From assembly GCF_030403745.1 (NCBI RefSeq), contig NZ_JAQMWP010000001.1, positions 682,001 through 746,000 of the forward strand: DNA of 64,000 nucleotides, in the 5' to 3' direction. The translations under genes and the position numbers were made by a program. A model generated the notes under the pieces. That model was given only the letters and a program-made list of their open reading frames with translations, made no database searches and was not told the origin of the DNA. The DNA comes from Streptomyces sp. S.PB5 (lineage in GTDB: Bacteria; Actinomycetota; Actinomycetes; Streptomycetales; Streptomycetaceae). Shown in pieces: positions 40,157 through 48,707 of this stretch. Numbering within the stretch: position 1 is the stretch's first letter; every line of letters begins with the position of its first letter.

Positions 40157-41401
40157 TCAGGTGCGCGCGGTCTTCAGCCAGCCCCGCTGGCCGGTGAGCA
40201 TCCGCCAGAACCCCCACCAGCCGGCCGCGAACCAGATGTAGCCGTAGAAGACGAAGACATGGGCGAGCAGTACCGAGCGCACCAGGCCCAGCTCCCGCTC
40301 CCGCTTGGCGTACACGAAGCCGTACGCGTAGGCGGCGGTGAACGAGAGCAGATACGGGCCCAGCAGCCACATGGGCGAGACGAGAGCGTGGCCTGCCTGG
40401 ACGGAGGCCACGGTGGTGGCGCCGACGGCGACGAGGAAGGACAGCGGCAGCAGCGAGGTGAGCAGGATCAGCACCGGGCTGGAGAGGTGGTAGAGCAGAT
40501 CGATCGCGGCTCTGGTGGGCACGTCCCTGAGGATGAGCGGGACGAGTCCGGAGGACTGCAGGTGGCCCTGGAACCAGCGGGAGCGCTGGCGGATCAGGCG
40601 CCTGAGGCTGAGCACGGCCTGCTGGGAGACCGCGGCGGTGGTGCAGTGCTGGTTGGTCCAGCCCTTGGCGATCAGCCGCACCCCGAGGTCGAGGTCCTCG
40701 GTGAGGCTGTCGCTCCAGGGGCCGTCCCCGTCAAGGGTGTTGAGCGCCGACAGCCGCATGAACTGACCGTTGCCGCCCATGCCCACGCTGCCGATGAAGC
40801 GGCGGGCGCTCTGGAAGACGTCGCCGTAGACGACGAACTCCATGTCCTGCATACGGGCCAGCAGTCCGAGGTGCCGGTTGTACATGCGGACGCAGACCTG
40901 GACCGCGCCGGTGCCCGGATCGTCGAAGTACGGATCGACGGACTGCACGACATGCGGATCGAGGCGGCCGTCCGCGTCGACCACGCAGAGCACCACATCC
41001 GCGGGGTCGTAACCGGCGAGCAGACCGGATTCCCGCAGGTGACGTACGCCGTCGTTGAGTGCTGCACCTTTCCCTTTCCGGGCGTTCGGCGGAGTGCGCC
41101 GGTGCAACCGGACCACGGCCGGATCGGAGGCCAGGGCGATCTCCGAGGTGCGGTCGTCCGAGCCGTCGTCGATGACCAGTGCCATGTAATTCCGGGCGGG
41201 CAGCGAGGTGATGCGCGCCAGGCTTTCGGAAAGCACTTTCTCCTCGTTGAGGCAGGCCAGGAGGAAAACGTAGAACCGTTCTTTCCGGTCGGTTCGAGAA
41301 CGGCGAATTCTGCGTCTCGACAGTAGAAAGAGGCTTGTGTTGTAGCAGCCCGCCATGATGATCAAAGTGATGCTGGCCCACAGGAGCAGTTCGGTGATCA
41401 T
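40157..41401 (-). CDS. Processive family 2 glycosyltransferase
   Basis: 414-residue membrane glycosyltransferase. One N-terminal helix (about residues 3-25) precedes a GT-A domain with LACLNEEKVL, the nucleotide-binding DDGSDD (about 77-82), VVDADGRLD (about 142-150), and the processive-type TEDLDLG plus QQAVLSLRRLIRQRSRWFQG (Q-x-x-R-W, about 285). Three to four C-terminal helices then form the channel, as in cellulose, hyaluronan and PNAG synthases. ATG 41401 overlaps the stop of the small membrane gene upstream (ATGA). It probably polymerises and exports a surface polysaccharide. Confidence 0.9.
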   Translation of the reverse strand: MITELLLWASITLIIMAGCYNTSLFLLSRRRIRRSRTDRKERFYVFLLACLNEEKVLSESLARITSLPARNYMALVIDDGSDDRTSEIALASDPAVVRLHRRTPPNARKGKGAALNDGVRHLRESGLLAGYDPADVVLCVVDADGRLDPHVVQSVDPYFDDPGTGAVQVCVRMYNRHLGLLARMQDMEFVVYGDVFQSARRFIGSVGMGGNGQFMRLSALNTLDGDGPWSDSLTEDLDLGVRLIAKGWTNQHCTTAAVSQQAVLSLRRLIRQRSRWFQGHLQSSGLVPLILRDVPTRAAIDLLYHLSSPVLILLTSLLPLSFLVAVGATTVASVQAGHALVSPMWLLGPYLLSFTAAYAYGFVYAKRERELGLVRSVLLAHVFVFYGYIWFAAGWWGFWRMLTGQRGWLKTART

Positions 41402-41616
41402 GACTGCTCCCGCGTGCCCACCTGCGCCTTTGTCGCTTGTCGGCGCAGCCGTATCCGGGCGAGCAGAATCAGACAGGCTGTCAGGCAATAGAACAGGAAT
41501 CCGGCACCGGCCGTGGCCTGCAGGGCCTTGGCCAAAGGTAGCCCCGGCACGGCTTCTGGCGCGGCCATCGCCCCTGCAAGAGGCAGCAGTGCCCCCAGGG
41601 CGGGTCGTCCATACAT
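41398..41616 (-). CDS. Small membrane protein coupled to the glycosyltransferase
   Basis: 72-residue protein with a hydrophobic N-terminal half, a second helix (about residues 38-57, FLFYCLTACLILLA) and a basic cytoplasmic tail (RIRLRRQATKAQ). ATG 41616 is preferred because GGGGGGAC precedes it; ATG 41631 would add five residues. The stop overlaps the glycosyltransferase start. It may be an accessory subunit of the synthase, as small proteins are in other processive systems; that role is inferred only from coupling. Confidence 0.65.
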   Translation of the reverse strand: MYGRPALGALLPLAGAMAAPEAVPGLPLAKALQATAGAGFLFYCLTACLILLARIRLRRQATKAQVGTREQS

Positions 41617-41820
41617 TGTCCCCCCACACATTTAACAGCGCGTCCCCATCGCGCGAAACAGGAACGTAGCAGAGGTCGGGGGCGCGTCTGAAGAGTATCC
41701 GGAAAAACGACATGTCCGATCTTCATACCGGGTCTCCTGGTACTCCAGGAATTCACCCTTCGGACCATTGACACCCTTCGTGACCGTCATAAGAATCGGT
41801 GACTTCCTGTTACGAAAAGC

Positions 41821-41841
41821 CTTTGCCAAGGATTGGCAAAG
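41821..41841 (+). promoter_or_regulatory. Perfect inverted repeat touching the ribosome-binding site of the DUF2334 gene
   Basis: ctttgccaa / ttggcaaag, a 9-bp perfect arm pair with a 3-base centre. It ends one base before the GGGGGG ribosome-binding site and eight before ATG 41850. It could be a repressor operator or an mRNA hairpin controlling translation. Confidence 0.6.
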
Positions 41842-41849
41842 TGGGGGGA

Positions 41850-43736
41850 ATGATCGTGAGACCACTGATCGCAAGACCACTGACCCGTGCCCGGAGGCGG
41901 GGAATCCCCAGGTTTTCCGTGCTCCTGCTGCTCGTCGCCGCTCTGCTCAGCGGCACCTTCCTCGCCGCCGGCGCCCAGGCCGCTCCGGGCGGGGACCGGC
42001 CCGGCCACGAGAACGTCGCCGGAAAGTCCGGACTGAACCGCGTCGACCTCAAGGGCTGGGCCAAGGCCCAGCTCAAGGCCGACCGGGCCCGCCACTCCGA
42101 ACAACGGCAGAAGCCCGCCGCCACCACGCTGTCGACGGCCACCGGCTTCCCGGTCGGCACCGCCGCGGCGGTGACCCGGCAGGCCGCCGCCCTGCTCCGG
42201 GCGGACGTCGCCGCCGCGGCCGACCCGACCACACTCGTGCTCTACGACACGGCGGGCCCCTACGGTCAGTTGGGCGAGCTGTACGCCATGGCCGCGGCCA
42301 ACCTCGCAGGCCACTTCGGTACCGTCACCGCGAAACCGGTCCAGCAGTACACCGCCGGCATGGTCGAGTCGTACACGGCCGTGATCTACATCGGCTCCAC
42401 CTACTACTGCTGCGACACCCCCGACGCCGTCCCGGCCGCCTTCTACCAGGACGCGTCCACCACGACCAAGCCCGTGATCTGGATGGGCGCCAACATCTGG
42501 AACATGGCCAACGCGCTCGGCGTAGCCCAGTTCACCCAGAAGTACGGCTGGGACCCGACGACGTCGTACTACGAGGACGGTGGTTCGATCGGCACCGTGA
42601 CACAGGTGACGTACAAGAACCAGGCACTCACCCGGAAGATCCCCGCGGGCCAGGACGGTGGTGTGCTGCGCCCCAACGTCCTCACCGGCCCCGGCTATCC
42701 CGCGGTCACCAGGGTCGCGGAGGGTCTGGACAGCTCCAACGGCCACACCTTCGGATGGGCGGTCCGCTCCTCCAACCTCACCTACATCGGTGAGATCCCG
42801 TTCGCGTACGTCTCCGAGAGCGACCGCATCATCGTCCTGGAGGACCTCCTCTTCGACGCCCTCGCCCCGGCCACCACCGAACGGCACCGCGCACTGCTGC
42901 GCCTGGAGGACATCAGCCCCAACTCGGAACCCTCCGAACTACGGGCCATGGCCGACCTGTTGCAGGCCGAGAACATCGCGTACGGCATCAACGTGATCCC
43001 CGTCTACACCGACCCCAACGGCACCTACAACAACGGGGTCCCGGAGACGGTGACACTCGCCCAGCGGCCGCAGGTCGTCAGCGCCCTGAAGTACATGCTG
43101 GCCAGGGGCGCGGTCCTGATGAACCACGGCTACACCCACCAGTACGACAATGTCGCCAACCCCTACAACGGGGTCACCGGCGACGACTTCGAGTTCTACC
43201 GGGCCCATGTCGACGCCGCCGACAACGTCGTCTACGACGGACCGGTCGCCGGGGACTCCACCGCCTGGGCCCAGGGCCGCGTGAACAGCGCGCTGGCCGC
43301 CTTCACCGCCGCGGGCCTGCCGAAGCCGACGCTGTGGACCACCCCGCACTACGCGGGCTCGGCCACCGACTACAAGGTCTTCAGCGCCAACTTCAACGCC
43401 CGCCTGGAGCGTTCGCTGTACTTCTCCGGAACCCTCAGCGGCAACTCCGCCGGACCCAACGTGTTCATCGGCCAGTTCTTCCCGTACGTCGTCAATGACG
43501 TGTACGGCACCAAGGTGCTGCCGGAGAACATCGGCAACTACGAGCCGGACGCCTACAACAACCATCCGCCGAGGCTGCCGGCCGACCTGATCGCCTCGGC
43601 CAAGGCCAACCTCGCGGTCCGGGACGGGTTCGCCAGCTTCTTCTACCACCCGTACTTCCCGACCCAGCCCCTCAAGGAGACCATCGACGGCATCGAGGCC
43701 CTGGGCTACACCTTCGTCAGCCCGGCGAGCCTGTGA
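41850..43736 (+). CDS. Secreted DUF2334 (polysaccharide-deacetylase-like) protein
   Basis: 628-residue secreted protein. The signal peptide (about residues 1-46) has a twin-Arg-containing basic start, a hydrophobic FSVLLLLVAALLSG and AQA before the likely cleavage site. After a helical linker the DUF2334 domain occupies about residues 330-625, with LLRLEDISP (metal-binding Asp), LMNHGYTHQY (His) and FFYHPYF, the NodB-like deacetylase metal motifs. ATG 41850 is chosen for its strong ribosome-binding site. Probable role is modifying the extracellular polymer made by the divergently encoded glycosyltransferase. The stop overlaps the next gene (GTGA). Confidence 0.88.
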   Translation: MIVRPLIARPLTRARRRGIPRFSVLLLLVAALLSGTFLAAGAQAAPGGDRPGHENVAGKSGLNRVDLKGWAKAQLKADRARHSEQRQKPAATTLSTATGFPVGTAAAVTRQAAALLRADVAAAADPTTLVLYDTAGPYGQLGELYAMAAANLAGHFGTVTAKPVQQYTAGMVESYTAVIYIGSTYYCCDTPDAVPAAFYQDASTTTKPVIWMGANIWNMANALGVAQFTQKYGWDPTTSYYEDGGSIGTVTQVTYKNQALTRKIPAGQDGGVLRPNVLTGPGYPAVTRVAEGLDSSNGHTFGWAVRSSNLTYIGEIPFAYVSESDRIIVLEDLLFDALAPATTERHRALLRLEDISPNSEPSELRAMADLLQAENIAYGINVIPVYTDPNGTYNNGVPETVTLAQRPQVVSALKYMLARGAVLMNHGYTHQYDNVANPYNGVTGDDFEFYRAHVDAADNVVYDGPVAGDSTAWAQGRVNSALAAFTAAGLPKPTLWTTPHYAGSATDYKVFSANFNARLERSLYFSGTLSGNSAGPNVFIGQFFPYVVNDVYGTKVLPENIGNYEPDAYNNHPPRLPADLIASAKANLAVRDGFASFFYHPYFPTQPLKETIDGIEALGYTFVSPASL

Positions 43737-44782
43737 GCACATCGGTCATGAGCAGGAGGGTCGTCACCGCAGCCGCGGTGGCGGCCCTCCTCGCCGCGAG
43801 CGGCTGCACGGTCACCGGATCCACCCCGGATGCCACCGATGGCAGGGAGCCGGCCCCGGTCATGCGCGGCATCACCCTGCCCTCCTGGTACCGCACCGAC
43901 TACGACAGCCCCGCCGCCGACCGCTATCTGCGCGGCATCCGGGCCACCGGGGCCCGCTGGGTCACCCTCACCCCGACCTGGTACCAGAAGCGGCGCACCG
44001 ACACCGTCATGCGCCCCACCGAGGAGACCGCGAGCGACACGAGCCTGCGCCGGATCGTGCGCCGCGCCCACGCGCGCGGCCTCAAGGTGATGATCAAGCC
44101 GCACGTCGACCTGCCCGGCGACGGCGACCGCGCCGAGATCGACCCCCGTGACCGGGCCGCCTGGTTCACCTCGTACCGCCGCTTCATCACCCACTACGCC
44201 GCTCTCTCCGCCGACACCGGCGCCGAACAGTTCGCCGTGGGCACCGAACTCGCCGGGGTCTCCGGCGACACCGCGGCCTGGACCCGGACCGTCGACACCG
44301 TCCGAGACCACTACGACGGCCCGCTGACGTACGCCGCCAACTACGACGAGTACTCGAAGATCCGCTTCTGGAAGGAGCTCGACCTCATCGGCATCGACGC
44401 CTACTGGCCGCTGTCCGAGCAGCCGACCGAGGACACCGCACGGCTGCGGCGCGCCTGGAAGCCGATCGCCCGGGAACTCGCCGCGTTCGCCCGCCGCCAG
44501 GACCGGCGCATCCTGTTCACCGAGGCCGGTTACGTCAGCCAGCGCGGCTCGACGACCGCGCCGTACGCCTGGGACATCAGCGGCCGCACCGGGTACGGCG
44601 AACAGGCCGCCGCCTACCGGGCGTTGCTGGAGACCTTCACCGGCCGCCGCTGGTGGGCCGGGGTGTGCTGGTGGATGTGGGACGACTGGCCGGCAAGCGG
44701 GGAGACGCCCGCGAAGCTGGCGTACACACCGCACGGGAAGCCGGCGGAGAAGGTGCTGCGGGAGAAGTGGGGGACCGGCTAA
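43733..44782 (+). CDS. Lipoprotein glycoside hydrolase, GH113-like
   Basis: 349-residue lipoprotein. The signal sequence ends in the lipobox LAASGC (Cys near residue 24). The mature part is a TIM-barrel resembling GH113 and related mannanases: WVTLTPTWYQ, KVMIKPHVDLPG, FAVGTELAG (acid/base Glu, about residue 168), GIDAYWPL and LFTEAGYVS (nucleophile Glu, about residue 265). It probably cuts or trims the polymer whose synthesis genes flank it. Start GTG 43733 overlaps the DUF2334 stop; ATG 43748 is an alternative. Its TAA overlaps the chitosanase stop on the other strand by three bases. Confidence 0.82.
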   Translation: MSTSVMSRRVVTAAAVAALLAASGCTVTGSTPDATDGREPAPVMRGITLPSWYRTDYDSPAADRYLRGIRATGARWVTLTPTWYQKRRTDTVMRPTEETASDTSLRRIVRRAHARGLKVMIKPHVDLPGDGDRAEIDPRDRAAWFTSYRRFITHYAALSADTGAEQFAVGTELAGVSGDTAAWTRTVDTVRDHYDGPLTYAANYDEYSKIRFWKELDLIGIDAYWPLSEQPTEDTARLRRAWKPIARELAAFARRQDRRILFTEAGYVSQRGSTTAPYAWDISGRTGYGEQAAAYRALLETFTGRRWWAGVCWWMWDDWPASGETPAKLAYTPHGKPAEKVLREKWGTG

Positions 44783-45684
44783 GGGACTTGGTACGTGTCG
44801 CCGTACACCGCCCATGTCAGCGGTGTCTCCAGGTCCAGGTTGCCGTTGTGGAGGAACCGCCGCTGGGCCGTGTCGATGCGGGAGGTGTCGATGTCCGCCT
44901 TCCGCTTCTGCATGGCCTTCTTGCGGACATCCAGGAAGATGTCGAGATACGCCTTCTCGGAGCCGCCCTCGGAGGGCAGGTCCGCCTCGTGGAGGGCCCG
45001 TTCGCGCAGCCCGTAGAAGCTGGTCGGGTTGGTGCCGGGGCCGTGGAAGACCATGGCGTCGTAGTAGATGAACTGACCCAGGTTGCCCAGGCCGTCGAGC
45101 TTGGCCAGGCGGACCGCGGGGTTGAAGTAGACGCGGTCGCGCTCCTCGTCCTGGGCGTCCTGGAAGGCCTCGACCTTTGCCTCCGCCTTCCACGCCTTGG
45201 TGAAACCGGGGTCCAGGCCCTCGTGGGAGTCGGTGCCGTCCACCTTGCGCAGGGCGGGGATGTAGCGGGCGAGCCCGTTGCCCGGGTGGGCCTCGGTGTA
45301 GCGCTCGACCAGGGTGAGCAGATCGTGGGTGCCGGTGCAGAAGCCGATGATTCCGGCCGTGTAGCCCTGGCCGTCCCCGATGTCCTCGATGTAGCCGTAC
45401 GCGGTCTGCCAGTCGAGCGTGGAGTTCTCGGCGCTGGCCACGATCTGCTGGGCCAGCTCCTTCTTGTCGGGGTCGGACAGTCCGGGCGGCAGCGCGGCGA
45501 TCGCTTTCTCGTCCGCCGCCCGCTTCTCCTCGGCGCGGCTCCTGGCCTCCTCGCGGGCCGGCTGCGAGGCGGACACGAGCGGCTTCGCCGGGGCGTCCGC
45601 GGAGTTTGAGGGGGAGAGGACGTAGACCGCTGCCGTGAGGGCGACGGGCACGGCCGCGAACAGCAGGACACCGGCTCGTCTCAC
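44779..45684 (-). CDS. csn: Chitosanase, GH46
   Basis: 301-residue secreted chitosanase. A signal or anchor helix (about residues 3-22) and an Ala/Glu-rich linker precede the GH46 domain. Catalytic residues by comparison with the Streptomyces N174 enzyme are Glu86 (SAENSTLDW) and Asp104 (YIEDIGDGQGYTAG). GFCTGTHDLL and VFHGPGTNPTSF are also typical. It hydrolyses beta-1,4 bonds in chitosan or partially deacetylated GlcNAc polymers. GTG 45684 overlaps the stop of the rhomboid gene (GTGA), an unusual coupling. Confidence 0.93.
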   Translation of the reverse strand: MRRAGVLLFAAVPVALTAAVYVLSPSNSADAPAKPLVSASQPAREEARSRAEEKRAADEKAIAALPPGLSDPDKKELAQQIVASAENSTLDWQTAYGYIEDIGDGQGYTAGIIGFCTGTHDLLTLVERYTEAHPGNGLARYIPALRKVDGTDSHEGLDPGFTKAWKAEAKVEAFQDAQDEERDRVYFNPAVRLAKLDGLGNLGQFIYYDAMVFHGPGTNPTSFYGLRERALHEADLPSEGGSEKAYLDIFLDVRKKAMQKRKADIDTSRIDTAQRRFLHNGNLDLETPLTWAVYGDTYQVP

Positions 45685-46595
45685 TGGGTCAGCTCCAGGT
45701 ACTTCGCGATCGACACGGCCACGAGCAGCGCCAGCAGCGCCACGCACGTGGCCGCCTGGATCAGACCCTGCCGCGGTCCCCGGGGAGCGTACGCGTAGGC
45801 CAGCGTGACCGCGCCACCGGTGAGCAGGCCGCCGAGGTGCCCCTGCCAGGAGGTGAAGGTCGCGGAGGCCACCAGCCACAGCAGCAGGAACGCCATGAAA
45901 CGGTTGACCGCCTGCATGTCCGAGCCGCCGCGCCGGGCCAGGACGTAGTACGCCGCGCCCAGGCCGAAGATTGCCCCCGAGGCGCCGAGGGAGGTGTCGT
46001 TCGGGTCCGTCAGCAGCAGCTCCAGGACGGACCCGCCGACCGTGGACAGCAGATACAGCGCCAGAAAGCGGACCCGGCCCAGCAACGGCTCCACGGCCCG
46101 GCCGAGCTGCCAGAGCGCGGCCGTGTTCATCACGACATGCAGCAGGCCAAATGTTCCCTCAGTGGGCTCCGCGTGCAGGAAACCGCTGGTCAGCAGCCGC
46201 TCCCACTGGCCCGCCACCACGCCCTCCGCATGGAAGTCCGACGGGTAGGAGGACTGGTAGACGTAATGGCCGCCGTCCGGTCCCACCAGCCGCGCGGTCA
46301 GCATCGCGAACCGGTCGACGATCTCCGGACGTATCACCTCACCGATGTACACCAGGACGATCAGCCCGATCAGCACGTACGTCACCAGCGGCACCGCCGA
46401 CACCCGGCCGCCGACGACCGTCCGGGCCTGGCGGATCGACCGCGCGCCCTCCTTCACGCACTCCGGGCACTGGTGGCCGACGGCCGCCTCCCGCATACAG
46501 GCCGGGCAGATGTACCGGTCGCAGCGGGTGCAGCGGACGTACGACTCCACCTTGGGATGGCGGTAGCACGTGGTGACGGTGGACTCGGACTCCAC
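45681..46595 (-). CDS. Rhomboid intramembrane serine protease with B-box-like zinc finger
   Basis: 304-residue membrane protease. Residues about 1-50 hold a zinc-binding module (CYRHPKVESYVRC, CPACM, HQCPEC). Six or more helices follow. The catalytic dyad is Ser206 in GASGAIFGL and His253 in WQGHLGGLL; the accessory HVVMNTAALWQLG is present. The start is the GTG at 46595 with GAGGAG upstream, although the frame runs back to 46754. It cleaves membrane-anchored substrates within the membrane. Co-translation with a chitosanase whose N-terminal helix could be a substrate is notable. Confidence 0.9.
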   Translation of the reverse strand: MESESTVTTCYRHPKVESYVRCTRCDRYICPACMREAAVGHQCPECVKEGARSIRQARTVVGGRVSAVPLVTYVLIGLIVLVYIGEVIRPEIVDRFAMLTARLVGPDGGHYVYQSSYPSDFHAEGVVAGQWERLLTSGFLHAEPTEGTFGLLHVVMNTAALWQLGRAVEPLLGRVRFLALYLLSTVGGSVLELLLTDPNDTSLGASGAIFGLGAAYYVLARRGGSDMQAVNRFMAFLLLWLVASATFTSWQGHLGGLLTGGAVTLAYAYAPRGPRQGLIQAATCVALLALLVAVSIAKYLELTQ

Positions 46596-46692
46596 GGCCG
46601 GCTCCTCGGGGATGGGACGATCAGTGAGCCGGTGGGGACGGCGGCGAACAAAATAGCCAATGGCTGTGACAAGAGCGAGAGTGGGGGAACAT

Positions 46693-47421
46693 ATGGCAGC
46701 GATCAGTCTCCGTAAGGTCGAGGAGACCGCGCCCGCGCTGGTCAGCCTGTACAAGACCGCGGGGGTGTCCCTGCAGAAGCACGGGCTGGACGGGCTGCGG
46801 GCCGCGGTCTACCTCGTCGTCGACTACTCCGGGTCCATGAAGCCGTACTACAAGGACGGCAGTGTGCAGGCCCTCGCCGACCGGGTGCTCGGTCTCTCGG
46901 CGCACCTCGACGACGACGGCACCGTGCCGGTGGTGTTCTTCTCGACCGATGTGGACGCCGAGACCGAGATCGCCCTCGCCGACCACCAGGGGCGGATCGA
47001 GCGGATCGTGGCCGGGCTCGGGCACATGGGCAAGACCAGCTACCACCTCGCCATGGACGCCGTCATCGACCACTATCTCGACAGCGGCTCCCGCGAACCG
47101 GCCCTCGTCGTCTTCCAGACCGACGGCGGACCCATCAACAAGCTCGCCGCGGAACGGTACTTGTGCAAGGCGGCCAGACTGCCGCTGTTCTGGCAGTTCA
47201 TCGGGTTCGGGGACGCGCGGAGCAAGCAGTTCGACTATCTGCGCAAGCTCGACGAACTGTCCGTGCCGGACAAGCGCGTGGTCGACAACGCCGGGTTCTT
47301 CCATGCGGGGGCCGAGCCGCGGAAGGTGTCCGACGCCGAGTTGTACGACCGGATCGTCGGGGAGTTCCCGAAGTGGCTGGTGGCGGCGCGGGCCGAGGGG
47401 ATCATCCCGCCAGGCGCTTGA
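46693..47421 (+). CDS. VWA domain protein (TerF/TerY-like)
   Basis: 242-residue cytoplasmic protein made of a single von Willebrand A domain. Its MIDAS metal site is DYSGSM (about residues 45-50), with the further Thr in MGKTSYHLAMD and Asp in FQTDGGP. This type occurs in tellurite/stress-response (Ter) families and in many Streptomyces. The role is not known; calcium or metal-dependent protein binding is expected. ATG 46693 follows GGGGGA. Its last 20 bases overlap the aldo-keto reductase gene on the other strand. Confidence 0.85.
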   Translation: MAAISLRKVEETAPALVSLYKTAGVSLQKHGLDGLRAAVYLVVDYSGSMKPYYKDGSVQALADRVLGLSAHLDDDGTVPVVFFSTDVDAETEIALADHQGRIERIVAGLGHMGKTSYHLAMDAVIDHYLDSGSREPALVVFQTDGGPINKLAAERYLCKAARLPLFWQFIGFGDARSKQFDYLRKLDELSVPDKRVVDNAGFFHAGAEPRKVSDAELYDRIVGEFPKWLVAARAEGIIPPGA

Positions 47422-48256
47422 ACTGGTCGTCCGTGAGGGTGAGTTCGAGGGCCGCGAAGTTCTCCGCCAGATGGGCGGGGGAGGACGTGCCGGGGATCGG
47501 GATCACGTTCGGCGCGCGGTGCAGCAGCCAGGCCAGCGACAACTGGGAGGCGGTCGCGTCCAGTTCGGCGGCGATCTCCGGCAGCGGACCGTGGTCGCCG
47601 GTGCTGACCGGGAAGTACGGCACGAAGGCGATCCCGCGTTCCGCCGTGTGGTCGATCACCGGGTCATGGCCGCGCTCGGCGAGGTTGTAGAGGTTCTGCA
47701 CACTCGCGATCGGGGCGATCGCCTCGGCGGCCGTGAGGTCCTGCACGGTCACCTCGGACAGCCCGATGTGCCGGACCTTGCCCTCCTCCTGGAGCCGCTT
47801 GAGCGCGCCGATCTGGTCGGCGAGGGGGTAGTCGGGGTCGATGCGGTGCAGGGTGAAGAGGTCGATGCGGTCGGTGCGCAGGCGGCGCAGGCTCAACTCG
47901 GCCTGCTGGCGCAGATAGGCCGGGTGGCCGTGCGTGATCCACTCCGCCGGGCTCGGGCGGAGCACGCCCGCCTTCGTGCCGATCACCACCTCGTCGCGGT
48001 GCGGGCGCAGGGCCTCCGCCAGCAACTCCTCGTTGGCGCCGAGGGCGTAGGCGTCGGCGGTGTCGAAGAAGTTCACGCCGAGCTCGACCGCCTTGCGCAG
48101 CAGGGCGACCGACTCCGCGCGGTCCGTGGGCGCGGTCCAGATGGGGGCCGTCATGCCGGAGCGCTCGTGCGGGGCGTTCGCCAGGCGCATCGCGCCGTAG
48201 CCGATCCGCCGTACGTCGAGGTCGCCGCCGAGCCGGAATACCGTCGTGTTCGTCAT
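47402..48256 (-). CDS. Aldo/keto reductase
   Basis: 284-residue NADPH-dependent aldo/keto reductase. Family features are IGYGAMRLA, FFDTADAYALGANEELLAEAL (Asp and Tyr of the tetrad, about residues 65-75), TKAGV (Lys, about 94), LFTLHRIDP (His, about 138) and the C-terminal IPIPGTSSPAHLAENF nucleotide-binding block. The gene is divergent from a MerR regulator; its promoter has a 20-base spacer carrying the operator, and the predicted transcript starts at or beside the ATG (leaderless). It probably reduces a reactive carbonyl sensed through MerR. Confidence 0.92.
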   Translation of the reverse strand: MTNTTVFRLGGDLDVRRIGYGAMRLANAPHERSGMTAPIWTAPTDRAESVALLRKAVELGVNFFDTADAYALGANEELLAEALRPHRDEVVIGTKAGVLRPSPAEWITHGHPAYLRQQAELSLRRLRTDRIDLFTLHRIDPDYPLADQIGALKRLQEEGKVRHIGLSEVTVQDLTAAEAIAPIASVQNLYNLAERGHDPVIDHTAERGIAFVPYFPVSTGDHGPLPEIAAELDATASQLSLAWLLHRAPNVIPIPGTSSPAHLAENFAALELTLTDDQFKRLAG

Positions 48257-48263
48257 GGCTGTG

Positions 48264-48295
48264 ACGCTAGGAGCTCACATGGATGTGAGCTTCAA
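48264..48295 (-). promoter_or_regulatory. MerR-type promoter and operator
   Basis: On the minus strand TTGAAG (48290-48295), a 20-base spacer and TAGCGT (48264-48269). The spacer contains the 18-bp palindrome GCTCACATGGATGTGAGC at 48273-48290. Overlong spacers with a central dyad are the mark of MerR-activated promoters. The aldo/keto reductase ATG lies seven bases beyond the -10. Confidence 0.75.
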
Positions 48296-48316
48296 GTGGA
48301 TGTGAGGGGGATCACG

Positions 48317-48658
48317 TTGAAGATCGGGGAGCTTGCCCGCGAGACCGGCGTGAGCGTACGGCTGCTGCGGTACTACGAGGAGCAGGGGCTCCTGGATGCC
48401 GGGCGTACCGCCGGCGGACAGCGGGTGTACGACGCCGGCGCGCCCCTGGTCGTACGTCGGATCCGCGTCCTCCTCGACGCCGGGCTGCCCACCCGGGTGA
48501 TCCGTGAGGTGCTGGACTGCGTCTGCGGCAGCGAGGCGGAGGTCGAGCCCTGCCTGACGCCGATGCTGCTGGAGCAGCTCCAGGGGATCGAGGAGCGGAT
48601 CGCGACGCTGGAGGGTTCGCGGCAGTCGCTCACGAGGCTGCTCGCCCCGTTGGCTTAG
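48317..48658 (+). CDS. MerR family transcriptional regulator
   Basis: 113-residue MerR regulator. The N-terminal winged helix reads KIGELARETGVSVRLLRYYEEQGLL, then GGQRVYD. The dimer helix spans about residues 75-110. A short C-terminal end includes Cys residues in DCVCGSEAEVEPC, which could sense metal or thiol-reactive compounds, though the classic metal loop is not evident. TTG 48317 is preferred (AGGGGG seven bases upstream), with in-frame GTGs at 48296 and 48302 as alternatives. It probably controls the divergent aldo/keto reductase. Confidence 0.85.
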   Translation: MKIGELARETGVSVRLLRYYEEQGLLDAGRTAGGQRVYDAGAPLVVRRIRVLLDAGLPTRVIREVLDCVCGSEAEVEPCLTPMLLEQLQGIEERIATLEGSRQSLTRLLAPLA

Positions 48659-48707
48659 CCGTGGCGCCGTGCCACGCTGGGCTGATCCGACGGGGAGGCG
48701 ACGACGT

